Source of the DNA: Novosphingobium profundi
GTDB lineage: Bacteria > Pseudomonadota > Alphaproteobacteria > Sphingomonadales > Sphingomonadaceae
Assembly (NCBI RefSeq): GCF_020524485.1
Contig: NZ_JAIVLF010000005.1
Location: forward strand, 372,001 to 436,000
DNA length: 64,000 nt
Direction: 5' to 3'
Positions 34,976 to 44,159 of this stretch are shown here, in pieces (the first letter of the stretch is position 1; each line of letters starts with the position of its first letter). The notes under the pieces are model-generated. The model was not told the DNA's origin. It saw only the letters and a program-made list of their open reading frames with translations, and did not search any database. The translations under genes were made by a program, and so were the position numbers.

Positions 34976-37252
34976 TCAGGGCTCGATACGGACCGGAATG
35001 CCCTTGCTCGCGGGCACCTTGGCCAGTTCGTCGTGGTACCACAGCGGCACCAGCGGATTGAGCTCGGGGAAGTAGCCGACCACCGCCCCCTTGGGCAGAT
35101 CGTAGGCGCGCACCGAGAGCCCTGAAACGCGGCGCTCGATGTTGTCGTCCACTTCGGTGACGAGCGAGACCTGCTGGTATTCGTGCAGGCCCAGACGCGC
35201 GATTTCCTCGGGGCTGACCAGCACGATCATGCGGTTGCCCTCTAGCCCGCGCAGGCGGTCGGAAAAGCCGTAGATCGTCGTGTTGAACTGGTCGTTCGAG
35301 CGCAGCGTGACAAGGTGCATGCCGCCCGGATTGCCGCGAATGCCGCAGGCGTTGAGAACGCTGGGCGTGGTGAACTCGGCCTTGCCGCTCTCGGTCTTCC
35401 AGATCCGTTCATGCGCCGGATTGCCGCGATAAAAGCCGCTCGGCTCGTGCATGCGCGTGTTCATCTCGTAGAACTGATCGGGGTAGGTCCGCGCGATGAG
35501 GTCGCGGATGCGCGCATAGTCGCCGCGCCAGGCGTCCCATTGCCACTTCGGGTTCGGATCGAGGGTGGCCTTGGCGATCTCGCAGATGATCGCGGTCTCG
35601 CTCATCAGGTGCTCGCTCGCAGGCTTGCGCTTGCCCTTCGAGGCAGAGACGTGGCTGAAGCTGTCCTCCATCGAGACCCACTGGTTGCCGGTCGCCTGGA
35701 TGTCCTCCTCGGCGCGCACGAGGCAGGGCAGCAGCCAGGATTCCTTACCCGGCATGCAGTGCGTCTTGTTGAGCTTGGTCGCGACGTGGACGGTCAGTTC
35801 CATGTTGCGCCAGGCCGGATAGACCCGATCATGGTCGGGAATCGCGCGCGCCAGGTTGCCGCCAAGCCCGATGAAGCCGGTGTTGGTACCCGCCAGCAGC
35901 GCTTCCAGGAATTCGACGGTGGTGTGGCCGTCCTCCTGCGGGGTCTCCAGGTCCAGCACCTCGCGGTACTTCTCGACCGGGGCGAGCGCGACCTTCTCGG
36001 TGATGCCGACGGTGCGCTGGCCCTGCACGTTGGAGTGCCCGCGGATCGGCGAGCAGCCAGCACCCTGGCGGCCCATGTTGCCGCCCAGGAGCAGCAGGTT
36101 GACCAGCATGCCGATGGCCTGGTTGCCGTGGACGTGCTGGGTGAGGCCCATGCCGTAGATGCCGATAACCTTGGTGGCATCGGCGTAGATGTCGCCAGCC
36201 GCTTCCATCTCGGCGCGGGTGACGCCGCTGGCCTCTTCCAGTTCGTCCCAGCTCGTGGCGGCCAGCTTTTCCAGGAGGCTCTCAAGGCCGTTGGTGTGCT
36301 GTTCGAGGAACGCGGTGTCCAGGACGCGGCGGCTTCCGCGCGCCTTGGCTTCCTCGTCGCGTTCGAGAACGCGCTTCATCGTGCCCATCAGCGCCGCGAT
36401 GTCGCCGCCCGGGCGCACCTGCAGGTAGAGCTGGCTCATCTTCGTGGCCTTGCCGAAGGTCATCTGCAGCGGGTTCTGAGGGCTGCGAAACTCGGTAAGG
36501 GCCTTTTCCTTCAGGGGGTTGAAGACGACAATCTTGCATCCGCGCTTCACCGCCTTCTGCAAGGGGTGGAGGATGCGCGGGGAATTCGTCCCCGGGTTCT
36601 GGCCCATGTAGAAGATCGCGTCGCAGTGCTCGAAATCCTCCATCTGGCAGGTGCCGACGGGCGAGCCGACCACTTTCTTGAGCGCGACCGAGGTCGTCTC
36701 GTGGCACATGTTGGAGCTGTCGGGCAGGTTGTTGTGCCCGTACATCCGCGCGAAGATCGCGTAGAGGTAGCTGGGCTCCAGCGCCGCCTTCCCGCTGGCG
36801 TAGAAGGTCACCCCCTTGGGATCGAGGGTGCGCAGCTTCGCGCCAATGGCCTTGAAGGCCTCCTCCCAACTGGTCGGAACGTAGCGATCAACCTCGGGCT
36901 CGTAACGCATGGGGTGCGTCAGGCGCCCTTCCATCTCCAGTTCGTAGTCCGACCACATGGCCAGTTCGCTGACGGTGTGCCGGGCGAAAAATTCGGGCGA
37001 GCAGCGGTCGGTGGTCAGATCCCACAAGGTGGCCTTGGCGCCGTTTTCGCAAAACTCGAAGGGCTTGGGCTTCTCCGACTTTACCCACGCGCAGGAGGTA
37101 CACATCGTGCCGCCCGGCTTGTTGAGCTGGCGCAGGGTGTCGAGCACGGACGGGCCCGCCTTCTGCGAGCGCTCGATACGCGAAATGCCCTTGAGCGATC
37201 CCCAGCCCCCTGCCGATCCCTTGTAACCCTGCACCTTGGGGGCCTTCGTCAT
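34976..37252 (-). CDS. FdhF/YdeP-family molybdopterin oxidoreductase
   Basis: This is a bis-MGD-type molybdoenzyme of the DMSO-reductase superfamily in the YdeP branch; physiological substrates of this branch are not established, and YdeP is linked to acid resistance in E. coli. The 758-residue protein has a short cysteine set near the N-terminus (CTSCAW, then FEFCENGAKATLWDLTTDRC) and YASGKAALEPSYLY. The SNMCHETTSVALKK segment lies where the molybdenum ligand is expected. Cofactor-binding stretches FYMGQNPGTNSPR and LLLLGGNMGRQGAGCSPIRGHSNVQG follow. The C-terminal domain contains LRSNDQFNTTIYG. ATG 37252 gives the usual family N-terminus. There is no export signal, so it is cytoplasmic. Confidence 0.88.
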   Translation of the reverse strand: MTKAPKVQGYKGSAGGWGSLKGISRIERSQKAGPSVLDTLRQLNKPGGTMCTSCAWVKSEKPKPFEFCENGAKATLWDLTTDRCSPEFFARHTVSELAMWSDYELEMEGRLTHPMRYEPEVDRYVPTSWEEAFKAIGAKLRTLDPKGVTFYASGKAALEPSYLYAIFARMYGHNNLPDSSNMCHETTSVALKKVVGSPVGTCQMEDFEHCDAIFYMGQNPGTNSPRILHPLQKAVKRGCKIVVFNPLKEKALTEFRSPQNPLQMTFGKATKMSQLYLQVRPGGDIAALMGTMKRVLERDEEAKARGSRRVLDTAFLEQHTNGLESLLEKLAATSWDELEEASGVTRAEMEAAGDIYADATKVIGIYGMGLTQHVHGNQAIGMLVNLLLLGGNMGRQGAGCSPIRGHSNVQGQRTVGITEKVALAPVEKYREVLDLETPQEDGHTTVEFLEALLAGTNTGFIGLGGNLARAIPDHDRVYPAWRNMELTVHVATKLNKTHCMPGKESWLLPCLVRAEEDIQATGNQWVSMEDSFSHVSASKGKRKPASEHLMSETAIICEIAKATLDPNPKWQWDAWRGDYARIRDLIARTYPDQFYEMNTRMHEPSGFYRGNPAHERIWKTESGKAEFTTPSVLNACGIRGNPGGMHLVTLRSNDQFNTTIYGFSDRLRGLEGNRMIVLVSPEEIARLGLHEYQQVSLVTEVDDNIERRVSGLSVRAYDLPKGAVVGYFPELNPLVPLWYHDELAKVPASKGIPVRIEP

Positions 37253-37498
37253 TCGTATTCTCCCGATCTTCCTGTGCGCGCAATGCGCGACGCCTAGCGC
37301 TGGTTCCACGTTTCGCAAAGGGCCCGCAAGGGGTAAGCATTCCAATGGTATAGGAACTGACACCTTACGGCACAAAACGCTTTGCCGCGCCGCCCTTCAT
37401 CTCTTCTCGAACCTTACGCGCCTTCCATGCGTTATGCGAGCCACGAGACGGCGTCCCGCCGCTTATCCAGAAGTCCTGTTTCGGGAACGAGAGTGTCC

Positions 37499-38620
37499 AT
37501 GCACGCCTTTGCCTGCCCCAACTGCCACCAGCCGATCCATTTCGAGGCCCGCCTGTGCCCGCATTGCCAGGCGACGCTGGGCTACGATCCCGTCCTCGAC
37601 GCCTTCCGCCACCTGACCGACGGAGCCACGCGCTGGCGCGGCGAGGACGGCGCGGCGCGCGACGTGGTGGTCTGCGCGAACAACAACGAGCACGCGATCT
37701 GCAACTGGCTGGTGGAACCGGACGAGCCTTCGCACCTGTGCCGGGCCTGCCGTCATAACCGCACGATCCCCGATCTTGCCGAACCCTCCGTACCGCCGCG
37801 CTGGGCGCGGATCGAGGCAGCCAAGCGGCGCATGGTCCACACGCTCCTCAAGCTGGGCCTGCCGATGGAGACCAAGGCCGAAGAGGCGCCGGGGCGCCAG
37901 GGCCTTGCCTTCGATTTCCTCTACGACCCGGCGGCCGAGAACGACGAGGCCCCGCAAGTCATGACAGGCCATGCCTCGGGTCTCATCACGCTCAACCTGA
38001 TCGAGGCCGACGATGCCGAGCGCGAGCGCATCCGCCAGAACATGGGAGAGCCCTACCGCACGCTGCTCGGCCATTTCCGCCACGAAGTCGGCCACCACTA
38101 CTGGTCGCGCCTGGTCGAGACGGACGCGAACAGCCTTGCCGAATTCCGCGAAATCTTCGGCGATGAGCGGATCGACTACCAGCAGGCGCTGGCCGAGCAC
38201 TACAACGGCAAAGGCAATACCGTGTGGACCGACGCCTATGTCAGCTACTACGCGACCTCGCACCCATGGGAGGATTTCGCCGAGACCTGGGCGCACTACC
38301 TCCACATGGTGGACCTGCAGGCAACGGCCGAGAGCTTCGACCTCTCGCTGCACCTGCCCGGCGAAAGTGCCGATGCCACGCCCGGCAACGATGTCGAGGT
38401 GCGCTTCGATCCCTACCGCGCCGATGCCGCAACCCTCGCCCGGCACATGGAGCCGATCGCCTTTGCCTTGAACTCCATGAACCGCGCCATGGGGACTGGG
38501 GACCTCTACCCCTTCCGCCTGTCACGAACCATCGTCGCCAAGCTCGACTTCATCGCCCGCCTCGTCGCGAAAAACCGCGTCGAGGCGGGCGCGAAGGCCC
38601 GGCCGGTGACGGCTACTTGA
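37499..38620 (+). CDS. Zinc-ribbon zinc-dependent metallopeptidase
   Basis: The 373-residue protein starts with a zinc ribbon (CPNCHQPIHFEARLCPHC, residues 6-23). A second cysteine pair region follows (CANNNEHAICNW and CRACRHNR). The C-terminal part has a metzincin-like HExxH site in FRHEVGHHYW and, later, YATSHPWEDFAETWAHYLHM, which can supply the third ligand. This combination is the putative zinc-binding metallopeptidase family (DUF2248-like). No signal peptide is seen, so it is probably cytoplasmic. ATG 37499 puts the ribbon at the N-terminus. Its end overlaps the end of the convergent DUF3857 gene by 8 bp. The substrate is unknown. Confidence 0.82.
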   Translation: MHAFACPNCHQPIHFEARLCPHCQATLGYDPVLDAFRHLTDGATRWRGEDGAARDVVVCANNNEHAICNWLVEPDEPSHLCRACRHNRTIPDLAEPSVPPRWARIEAAKRRMVHTLLKLGLPMETKAEEAPGRQGLAFDFLYDPAAENDEAPQVMTGHASGLITLNLIEADDAERERIRQNMGEPYRTLLGHFRHEVGHHYWSRLVETDANSLAEFREIFGDERIDYQQALAEHYNGKGNTVWTDAYVSYYATSHPWEDFAETWAHYLHMVDLQATAESFDLSLHLPGESADATPGNDVEVRFDPYRADAATLARHMEPIAFALNSMNRAMGTGDLYPFRLSRTIVAKLDFIARLVAKNRVEAGAKARPVTAT

Positions 38621-41399
38621 GGCCGTAGAAGGCGAAATCACGGGCCTGTCCGGGCCAGAAGCGATCCATATAGGCGATGAAGTCCTTGCCGCTGTCATCG
38701 CCCAGCCGCTGCTGCGCCACGGCGCGGAAGTACCGGCTCGAAGTCTGTTCGGGCGCCAGATCGATGGCCGCATCCGCGTCCGCCAGTGCTTTTGCCGGCT
38801 CCCCCAGTTGCAGCCAGGCAAGGGCGCGGCTGTCAAGCGCGGCGGCCGCCATCGAGGACTGTTCGACCGCCTTGTCGCACGTCTCGATCATGCCCTCGGT
38901 GCCCACCTTGAAGCGCGCACGGTACCAGCACGAATTGTTGTAGAGGTACCCCTGTCCGGGACGCTCCTCGATCAACTCGTCGATGGCCGCCAGGCCCTCC
39001 TCGGCACGCCCGTCATAGGCAAGGACCTCCGCGCGCAGCTCCACGAACTGAGGGTGCTGGGTTCCGTAATCATCGTATTCGTCGAGCAGCGCCAACGCCT
39101 CTTCGGCCTCGCCGTTGCGTCCCAACGCACCGGCGAGGCCAAGCGCGGAAGCCGCCGAGGGATCGATCTCGAACGCCTTCCTGTAGGACGGCAGAGCATC
39201 CTCGAAGCGGTCCATGGCGAACAGGACCGAACCGCGCGAGCGGTAGGTTCCTGCAGACGGGTCAAGCTCCAGCGCCTTGTCGTAATCGGCCAGTGCACCT
39301 TCAAGGTTCGCCGTGCGCCAGCGAAACAGCGCGCGGTTGATGTACCCTTGCGCCTCGTCCGGATCGCGCGCGATGGCCTTGGCGTAGGCCTCTTCGTAAG
39401 GTGTCAGGCGGCTCTTGTAGGCGGGCATGGCCAGCTGCCACTGGCGCACCGCATCTCCGGGCGCGAGGAGGAAGATGGCGGAATTGGAGATCCGCGCCGC
39501 CTTGCCCTTCTCGGCCGCGATGGCCTCGCTTGGCACTTCCCCGCCCAGCCCCTCGACCCGCTCGGTCACGGTGAGGGTCTGTCCTTCCAGCTGCGCACGG
39601 CGCACGAAATGGGTGGTGCCATAGCTCATGTCGAGCTCGGGGCGCCCGCGCAGGAGATAGCCGTCCTCGTCCTCGGGCAGGAGCACGGTCAGTTCGGTCA
39701 CCTGAAGCGTGGGAGCGCCCGTGTCGACGGGGATCTCGCGCCAGGCCGGACGCGCGCGGTCAGGCGAGAAGTCGACATCCTGACTTGGCAGGTCGGCAAA
39801 GTCCTGGCGCTTGCGCGAGCCCTGCCGGCTCCAGGCTGCGGTGCGAATGCCCGACACATCGACATGGGCAATGCCCTGCTCCTCGTCGAAGGACATCGAA
39901 CCTTCGGTCACGACCAGTCCGTCCAGCGTCGAGGAGGCGAACTTGTCGATCAGCTCGTCCTTCTGGTCCTCCCCGACCTGCTTGATGACCGCGCCAAGGC
40001 CCACGCCCACGGGCCCTGACAGCGTCGCCCGAGCGGTAACGAGCACGGGCAGATCAACCCCGCCCCGCTCATCGAATGTCAGCTTGACGAAAGCCTGCGG
40101 GGTAGCGGGGACACGCGGGGCCAGAGCCATCACGCCCGTCCCCTCGGCCCGGATCGGCAGGACGTGGCGGAACGGCGGGGTGTCGGCAATGTTGCTCATG
40201 CGCGTGCCCGCCGACGTGCCATCGAGCCAGTAGTCGGTCCCGCCGATATTCGCCTTCACCAGCACGTGATCGAATGCGCTGGGCATGGGCAGAAGGTCGG
40301 GAATCGCATCGCCGGCCGAGGAGTGGACGAGCACCGCCTCGCTGGAGATGCCAAGTTCATGGAGCAGCGAAAGCAGGAGCAGCGTCTTGGCCTTGCAGTC
40401 GCCATAGCGCAGCTGCCAGGTCTCGTCGGGGGCCTGGGGCTCGTAGTTGCCCGAGGCCATGCCGTTCATCAGGTAACTGACCTTGTCCTGGACGAGGCGG
40501 GTCGCGAGTGCGGCGCGTTCCAGCGGATCGGTGCTCACCGCGCGGATCGTCGCGACTTCACCCGCGAGCGCGCTGCCTTGCTCTATACGCCCTGCCGGAT
40601 CGTAAAGCGGCGCGAAGATGCTGGAGACTTCCTCCCAGGTCGAGAAGGTCCCTGCCTGGATGAGCGTGGGGCGCCGGTAGCGGACCGGCGAATCGGAGGG
40701 CATGTCCTCGGGCTCAGGCAGCGGGAGCGCGACGGTGAGCCGGTGCTCGCCGCCCTTGCTGGTTTCCTCCACCGCGACGTCGACGGGGCCGGTCTGCCAG
40801 CGCACGTCCTCGTCCTCGGGCCAGGACACGATGTCCCGCGCGAAGCCCGCCTCGGTGGGAGCCGCGAACAGCACATTGGTCATCTGGACCTCGCCCTTTA
40901 GCGTGGGGTCCTTGACCGACTGGGTGAAGGCGATGCGCAGCACGTCGCCCAGTTCGAGCCCCGGCACCGCGAGCGTTGCGGTCAGCGCGCCATCGAGCGT
41001 GCGCTTTTCCAGCTGGGTCTCCCGGCGCAGAACGGTGTATTTCGCGCCGCCTTCCAGCACGTCGATGCGTTTGTCTCCACGCAGGATTTCGACCCTGTGG
41101 ATGGTGAGATCGCCCTTGTCCGGGAGCCACGATGCGGTGCTTGTCCCTGCTTGGGTCAGTGCCTGGGGCGCATCGAGCTTGAACGCCCGGTCGACATAGA
41201 TCGACAGCGTGCCATCCTCGATGCGTTGCTGCATGTCGTAGAGCGCCAGCGGCGTCGAGGTCGAGGTATCGATGACATCCGCATCGACTTCCTCGACCCA
41301 ATCGGGCGCAGGCGCATAGAGCACCTCTTCACCCGCCATGGCCGTACCCGCCGCCAGCAACGAAACCCCGGCCAGGCACAGAGAAACAAACCGCATCAT
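38613..41399 (-). CDS. DUF3857 / transglutaminase-like / TPR exported protein
   Basis: The 928-residue protein has a signal peptide (MMRFVSLCLAGVSLLAAGTAMAGE). A DUF3857 region follows (about residues 50-230), then a transglutaminase-like core with a cysteine in RYGDCKAKTLLLLSLL, a histidine in FDHVLVKANI and an aspartate in YWLDGTSAG. The C-terminal part (about 680-925) contains tetratricopeptide repeats, for example AQGYINRALFRWRTANLEGALADYDKALELDPS. The Cys-His-Asp set is complete, so it may be catalytic. Proteins of this build are common in sphingomonads and their role is unknown. It is convergent with the metallopeptidase gene. Confidence 0.85.
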   Translation of the reverse strand: MMRFVSLCLAGVSLLAAGTAMAGEEVLYAPAPDWVEEVDADVIDTSTSTPLALYDMQQRIEDGTLSIYVDRAFKLDAPQALTQAGTSTASWLPDKGDLTIHRVEILRGDKRIDVLEGGAKYTVLRRETQLEKRTLDGALTATLAVPGLELGDVLRIAFTQSVKDPTLKGEVQMTNVLFAAPTEAGFARDIVSWPEDEDVRWQTGPVDVAVEETSKGGEHRLTVALPLPEPEDMPSDSPVRYRRPTLIQAGTFSTWEEVSSIFAPLYDPAGRIEQGSALAGEVATIRAVSTDPLERAALATRLVQDKVSYLMNGMASGNYEPQAPDETWQLRYGDCKAKTLLLLSLLHELGISSEAVLVHSSAGDAIPDLLPMPSAFDHVLVKANIGGTDYWLDGTSAGTRMSNIADTPPFRHVLPIRAEGTGVMALAPRVPATPQAFVKLTFDERGGVDLPVLVTARATLSGPVGVGLGAVIKQVGEDQKDELIDKFASSTLDGLVVTEGSMSFDEEQGIAHVDVSGIRTAAWSRQGSRKRQDFADLPSQDVDFSPDRARPAWREIPVDTGAPTLQVTELTVLLPEDEDGYLLRGRPELDMSYGTTHFVRRAQLEGQTLTVTERVEGLGGEVPSEAIAAEKGKAARISNSAIFLLAPGDAVRQWQLAMPAYKSRLTPYEEAYAKAIARDPDEAQGYINRALFRWRTANLEGALADYDKALELDPSAGTYRSRGSVLFAMDRFEDALPSYRKAFEIDPSAASALGLAGALGRNGEAEEALALLDEYDDYGTQHPQFVELRAEVLAYDGRAEEGLAAIDELIEERPGQGYLYNNSCWYRARFKVGTEGMIETCDKAVEQSSMAAAALDSRALAWLQLGEPAKALADADAAIDLAPEQTSSRYFRAVAQQRLGDDSGKDFIAYMDRFWPGQARDFAFYGLK

Positions 41400-41595
41400 A
41401 CCCCCTCAAGAATTACTCGGTGGAAGAGTGGCAAGAACGCCGCGCCAAGGCAAGGTGGCTCACCTCCGACTTGGGGTTAAACTATTGCACAAGTCGTGGG
41501 ACTACAGGACTATTTCGGAAAGTATACAGGACGCTTTCACCCAGGTCCGATCCGGCCTAGGGGAAGCGGATCGTTCCAGGCAGTCACCAGGGAAA

Positions 41596-42891
41596 ATGCG
41601 CGTGCCAATCGAGACCGTGGACTGGAACAGCCAGCTGGATCTTGCCAGCCACCTCCTGGCGGCGCTCGCCGCAGGGTTGCTGGTGGGCATCGAGCGCGGC
41701 TGGCGCCAGCGCGAGGCCGCTGATGGCAGCCGGGTCGCAGGGGTGCGCACCTTCGCGCTCATCGGCACCTGCGGGGGGCTCGTCGCAGCGCTCTCGCTCA
41801 CCGTTTCCGCGATCCTGGGCGCCGTGCTGCTCAGCGCCCTCCTCGCCCTTCTCATTGGCGCCTTCTTCGTCTCGCGCCGGGCCGCCGCCACTTTCGATGC
41901 GACCACGCCCGTCGCGGCCCTGATGACGATCGGTCTCGGGCTTCTTGCAGGAGCGGGATACCCCGCCCTTGCGCTGGCCCTGACCGCGATCGCCACGCTT
42001 CTCCTCTCGGCCCGGCAGCAGGCCCATGCCCTGCTGCGCGCACTAAGCCCGGAAGAACTGCGCGCGCTGGTGCGCTTTGCGGTCATCGCGGTGGCCGTCC
42101 TCCCGTTCCTCCCCGACCGCAGCATGGGCCCTTACGCGGCCTGGAACCCGTTCCAGCTCTGGCTCGTCGTAATTCTCATTACCGGCTTCTCGATTGCGGG
42201 TTACATCGCGCGGCGCGCCATCGGTGCCTCGGCCGGGACGCTGACAACGGCTCTCATCGGCGGAGCCTATTCCTCGACCGCGGTCACCGCCGCCTTCGCC
42301 AGCCAGCTGCGCAAGGGGAGCGAGGGACCGCTCGCAACCGGCATCGCGCTGGCCTCGGCAGTGATGTACCTGCGCGTGCTGATCCTCGCCGCTGTCCTCG
42401 CGCCCGACATCCTGATGCGCCTCGCCGTACTGCTCGGGCCTGCGCTCCTGGTCGCCTTCCTCGTCGCGGGTCTTGCCTGGCGCCGCGAGACGAGTTCCGG
42501 CGCGAGCAGCCCCGCGCAAGGGGGCAAGCCCTTCGAACTGCTCCCCGCCTTCGGCTTTCTTCTGGCTGTTGCGGGCGCCGCGCTTCTGGTGCGCTGGGCG
42601 CAGGACCAGTTCGGCGAGGCGGGCGGAGGGCTCTCGCTGTTCCTCGCGGGAAGCTTCGACGTCGATGCCGCGATGGTGGCCTATTCAACGCTGCCACAAG
42701 GCGCGGTCGCCTCGGCCATTGCCTCTCTCGCGCTTGCCGGGACCGTGGCGAGCAACATGGCCTTCAAGACCGTCCTCGTCTTTGTCAACGCAGGTCCTCG
42801 CGCCGGGCGACGCGCCGGGCTCGCCCTCCTTGCCAGTCTGGCCGTACTGCTGGTCACGCTGGCCTTGGGCGCAATCCCGCTCCTTCGCTGA
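41596..42891 (+). CDS. MgtC/SapB family, DUF4010-containing membrane protein
   Basis: This is a 431-residue polytopic inner-membrane protein with about 11-12 hydrophobic helices. The N-terminal third is MgtC-like (LLVGIERGWRQREAADGSRVAGVRTFALIGTCGGLVAALS, with conserved arginines and a glutamate). The remainder is the DUF4010 region, with YIARRAIGASAGTLTTALIGGAYSSTAVTAAFASQ. Proteins of this family are described only loosely, as possible transporters or magnesium/stress factors. ATG 41596 follows an AGGGA and starts just before the first helix; the longer upstream frame is not credible. It is convergent with the metal-efflux operon. Confidence 0.85.
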   Translation: MRVPIETVDWNSQLDLASHLLAALAAGLLVGIERGWRQREAADGSRVAGVRTFALIGTCGGLVAALSLTVSAILGAVLLSALLALLIGAFFVSRRAAATFDATTPVAALMTIGLGLLAGAGYPALALALTAIATLLLSARQQAHALLRALSPEELRALVRFAVIAVAVLPFLPDRSMGPYAAWNPFQLWLVVILITGFSIAGYIARRAIGASAGTLTTALIGGAYSSTAVTAAFASQLRKGSEGPLATGIALASAVMYLRVLILAAVLAPDILMRLAVLLGPALLVAFLVAGLAWRRETSSGASSPAQGGKPFELLPAFGFLLAVAGAALLVRWAQDQFGEAGGGLSLFLAGSFDVDAAMVAYSTLPQGAVASAIASLALAGTVASNMAFKTVLVFVNAGPRAGRRAGLALLASLAVLLVTLALGAIPLLR

Positions 42892-42908
42892 ACGCGCCGC
42901 GCCCGCCT

Positions 42909-44159
42909 CTAGTCGCGTTCCGCCGGATCGCCGATCCAGATCGCGTGGGCATCGAGCCGCAACCGGGTCAGCGCGCGCATCGCCTCGGCCCGTGCCTGGA
43001 CTTCCTGGCGCAAGGCGTCGTGCACCTGCCGCTCGCCCAGAAGCTCGTCCGAGAGGTCGATCTCGCCCGCCTTGTGGCCGATGCGCAGCTTCAGGAGCGC
43101 TGCCATCTGCGCCTTCAAGCCCTCGCGCGCACGTTGCCAGGCCGCGTGCCGGAAGCGCGCTTCGGACATGTCCGCCTCGGCCATCTCGGTCACGGCGAAG
43201 CGGGTTGCCATGGCCTCGGCGCGTGCGGCGCTGGCCTGCGCCTGCGCCTCATCGGCAAGCGCCCGGCGGTGCCCTCCCCCCAGCGGCATCTGGAAAAGGA
43301 CGCCGGCGCCCTGCTCCTCGCCGCTGCGCTCGGAAAAGACGCGAAAGCCGAGCGACGGATCTGCCGTGCGCTCGGCCCGCGCGCGCGCTGCCGAAGCGTC
43401 CGCACCGCCCGCCGCTGCCTCGGCCGCCGCGATCTCATGGCTGTGCTCGATCACCTTCTGGCCGAGCGCGGCGATACCCGCTTCGGGCAACACCGGCACG
43501 GGAACCGAAGGTGCCTCCCCATCCAGGGCAAGGGTGGGAAACTGAGCTCTCAGGCGCGTGCGGGCAAGCGCCGCGCGCCCTTCCGACTGCTGAAGCGCGA
43601 GCCGCGCCGCTGCCAGACTCGCTTCGGCCTGATCGGCTTCGAGCTGGGCCGCATCGCGCAGCTCCACGCGCCGGGACACGGCTTTGAGCAGCGTCTCGTA
43701 GTTCGCCACCGCCTGGCGGTTGATGCGCACGTCCTCGGCCGCGCCCAGCCAGTCCCACCAACTGTCGTTGAGGAGTGTCGCGGCCTGATGGCGTGCATCC
43801 TCGGCCCGGTTCTGGGCCGCGACAATGCCGTAGCTGCCGATCTCCTTGTCGAGCCGCGCCTTGCCGGGCAGACGGAAGGGCCGCATGAGCTGAGCGTCGA
43901 ACTCGTCGTAGGTTCCCTCGCGGGTGACCGAGCGGTTCATGTAACTACCCTGGAAGGTCACCTCGTGGCTGCCGCGCGCAAGCGCGCGGGCCTGGGCCTG
44001 CGCGGCTCCGGTCCGCGCCTGCGCGGCCTGGACCGACGGGTGTGCATCGAGCGCGGCCTGGACCTGGGCGAGGTCGGGCAGTCCGGCCTCCTGCGCATGG
44101 GCCCATGGGGCGGCCAGGGTCAGGACCAGCGCCGCGGTGATGGGAAGACGCTTACGCAT
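42909..44159 (-). CDS. TolC-family outer-membrane channel of a heavy-metal efflux system (CzcC type)
   Basis: The 416-residue protein has a signal peptide (MRKRLPITAALVLTLAAPWAHAQE) and the two tandem outer-membrane efflux domains rich in coiled-coil helices (for example QLEADQAEASLAAARLALQQSEGRAALARTRL). It forms the outer-membrane exit duct for the RND pump encoded just upstream. ATG 44159 overlaps the pump stop by 8 nt, so translation is coupled. The order fusion protein, pump, outer-membrane channel is B-A-C. It is a member of the smaller CzcC-like class and has no lipid-anchor cysteine. Confidence 0.9.
   Translation of the reverse strand: MRKRLPITAALVLTLAAPWAHAQEAGLPDLAQVQAALDAHPSVQAAQARTGAAQAQARALARGSHEVTFQGSYMNRSVTREGTYDEFDAQLMRPFRLPGKARLDKEIGSYGIVAAQNRAEDARHQAATLLNDSWWDWLGAAEDVRINRQAVANYETLLKAVSRRVELRDAAQLEADQAEASLAAARLALQQSEGRAALARTRLRAQFPTLALDGEAPSVPVPVLPEAGIAALGQKVIEHSHEIAAAEAAAGGADASAARARAERTADPSLGFRVFSERSGEEQGAGVLFQMPLGGGHRRALADEAQAQASAARAEAMATRFAVTEMAEADMSEARFRHAAWQRAREGLKAQMAALLKLRIGHKAGEIDLSDELLGERQVHDALRQEVQARAEAMRALTRLRLDAHAIWIGDPAERD

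Noticed and set aside
35315..37297. A 660-codon plus-strand frame opposite the YdeP-type gene
   Set aside because: It is an antisense shadow of a clear molybdoenzyme with no motif or start signal of its own.
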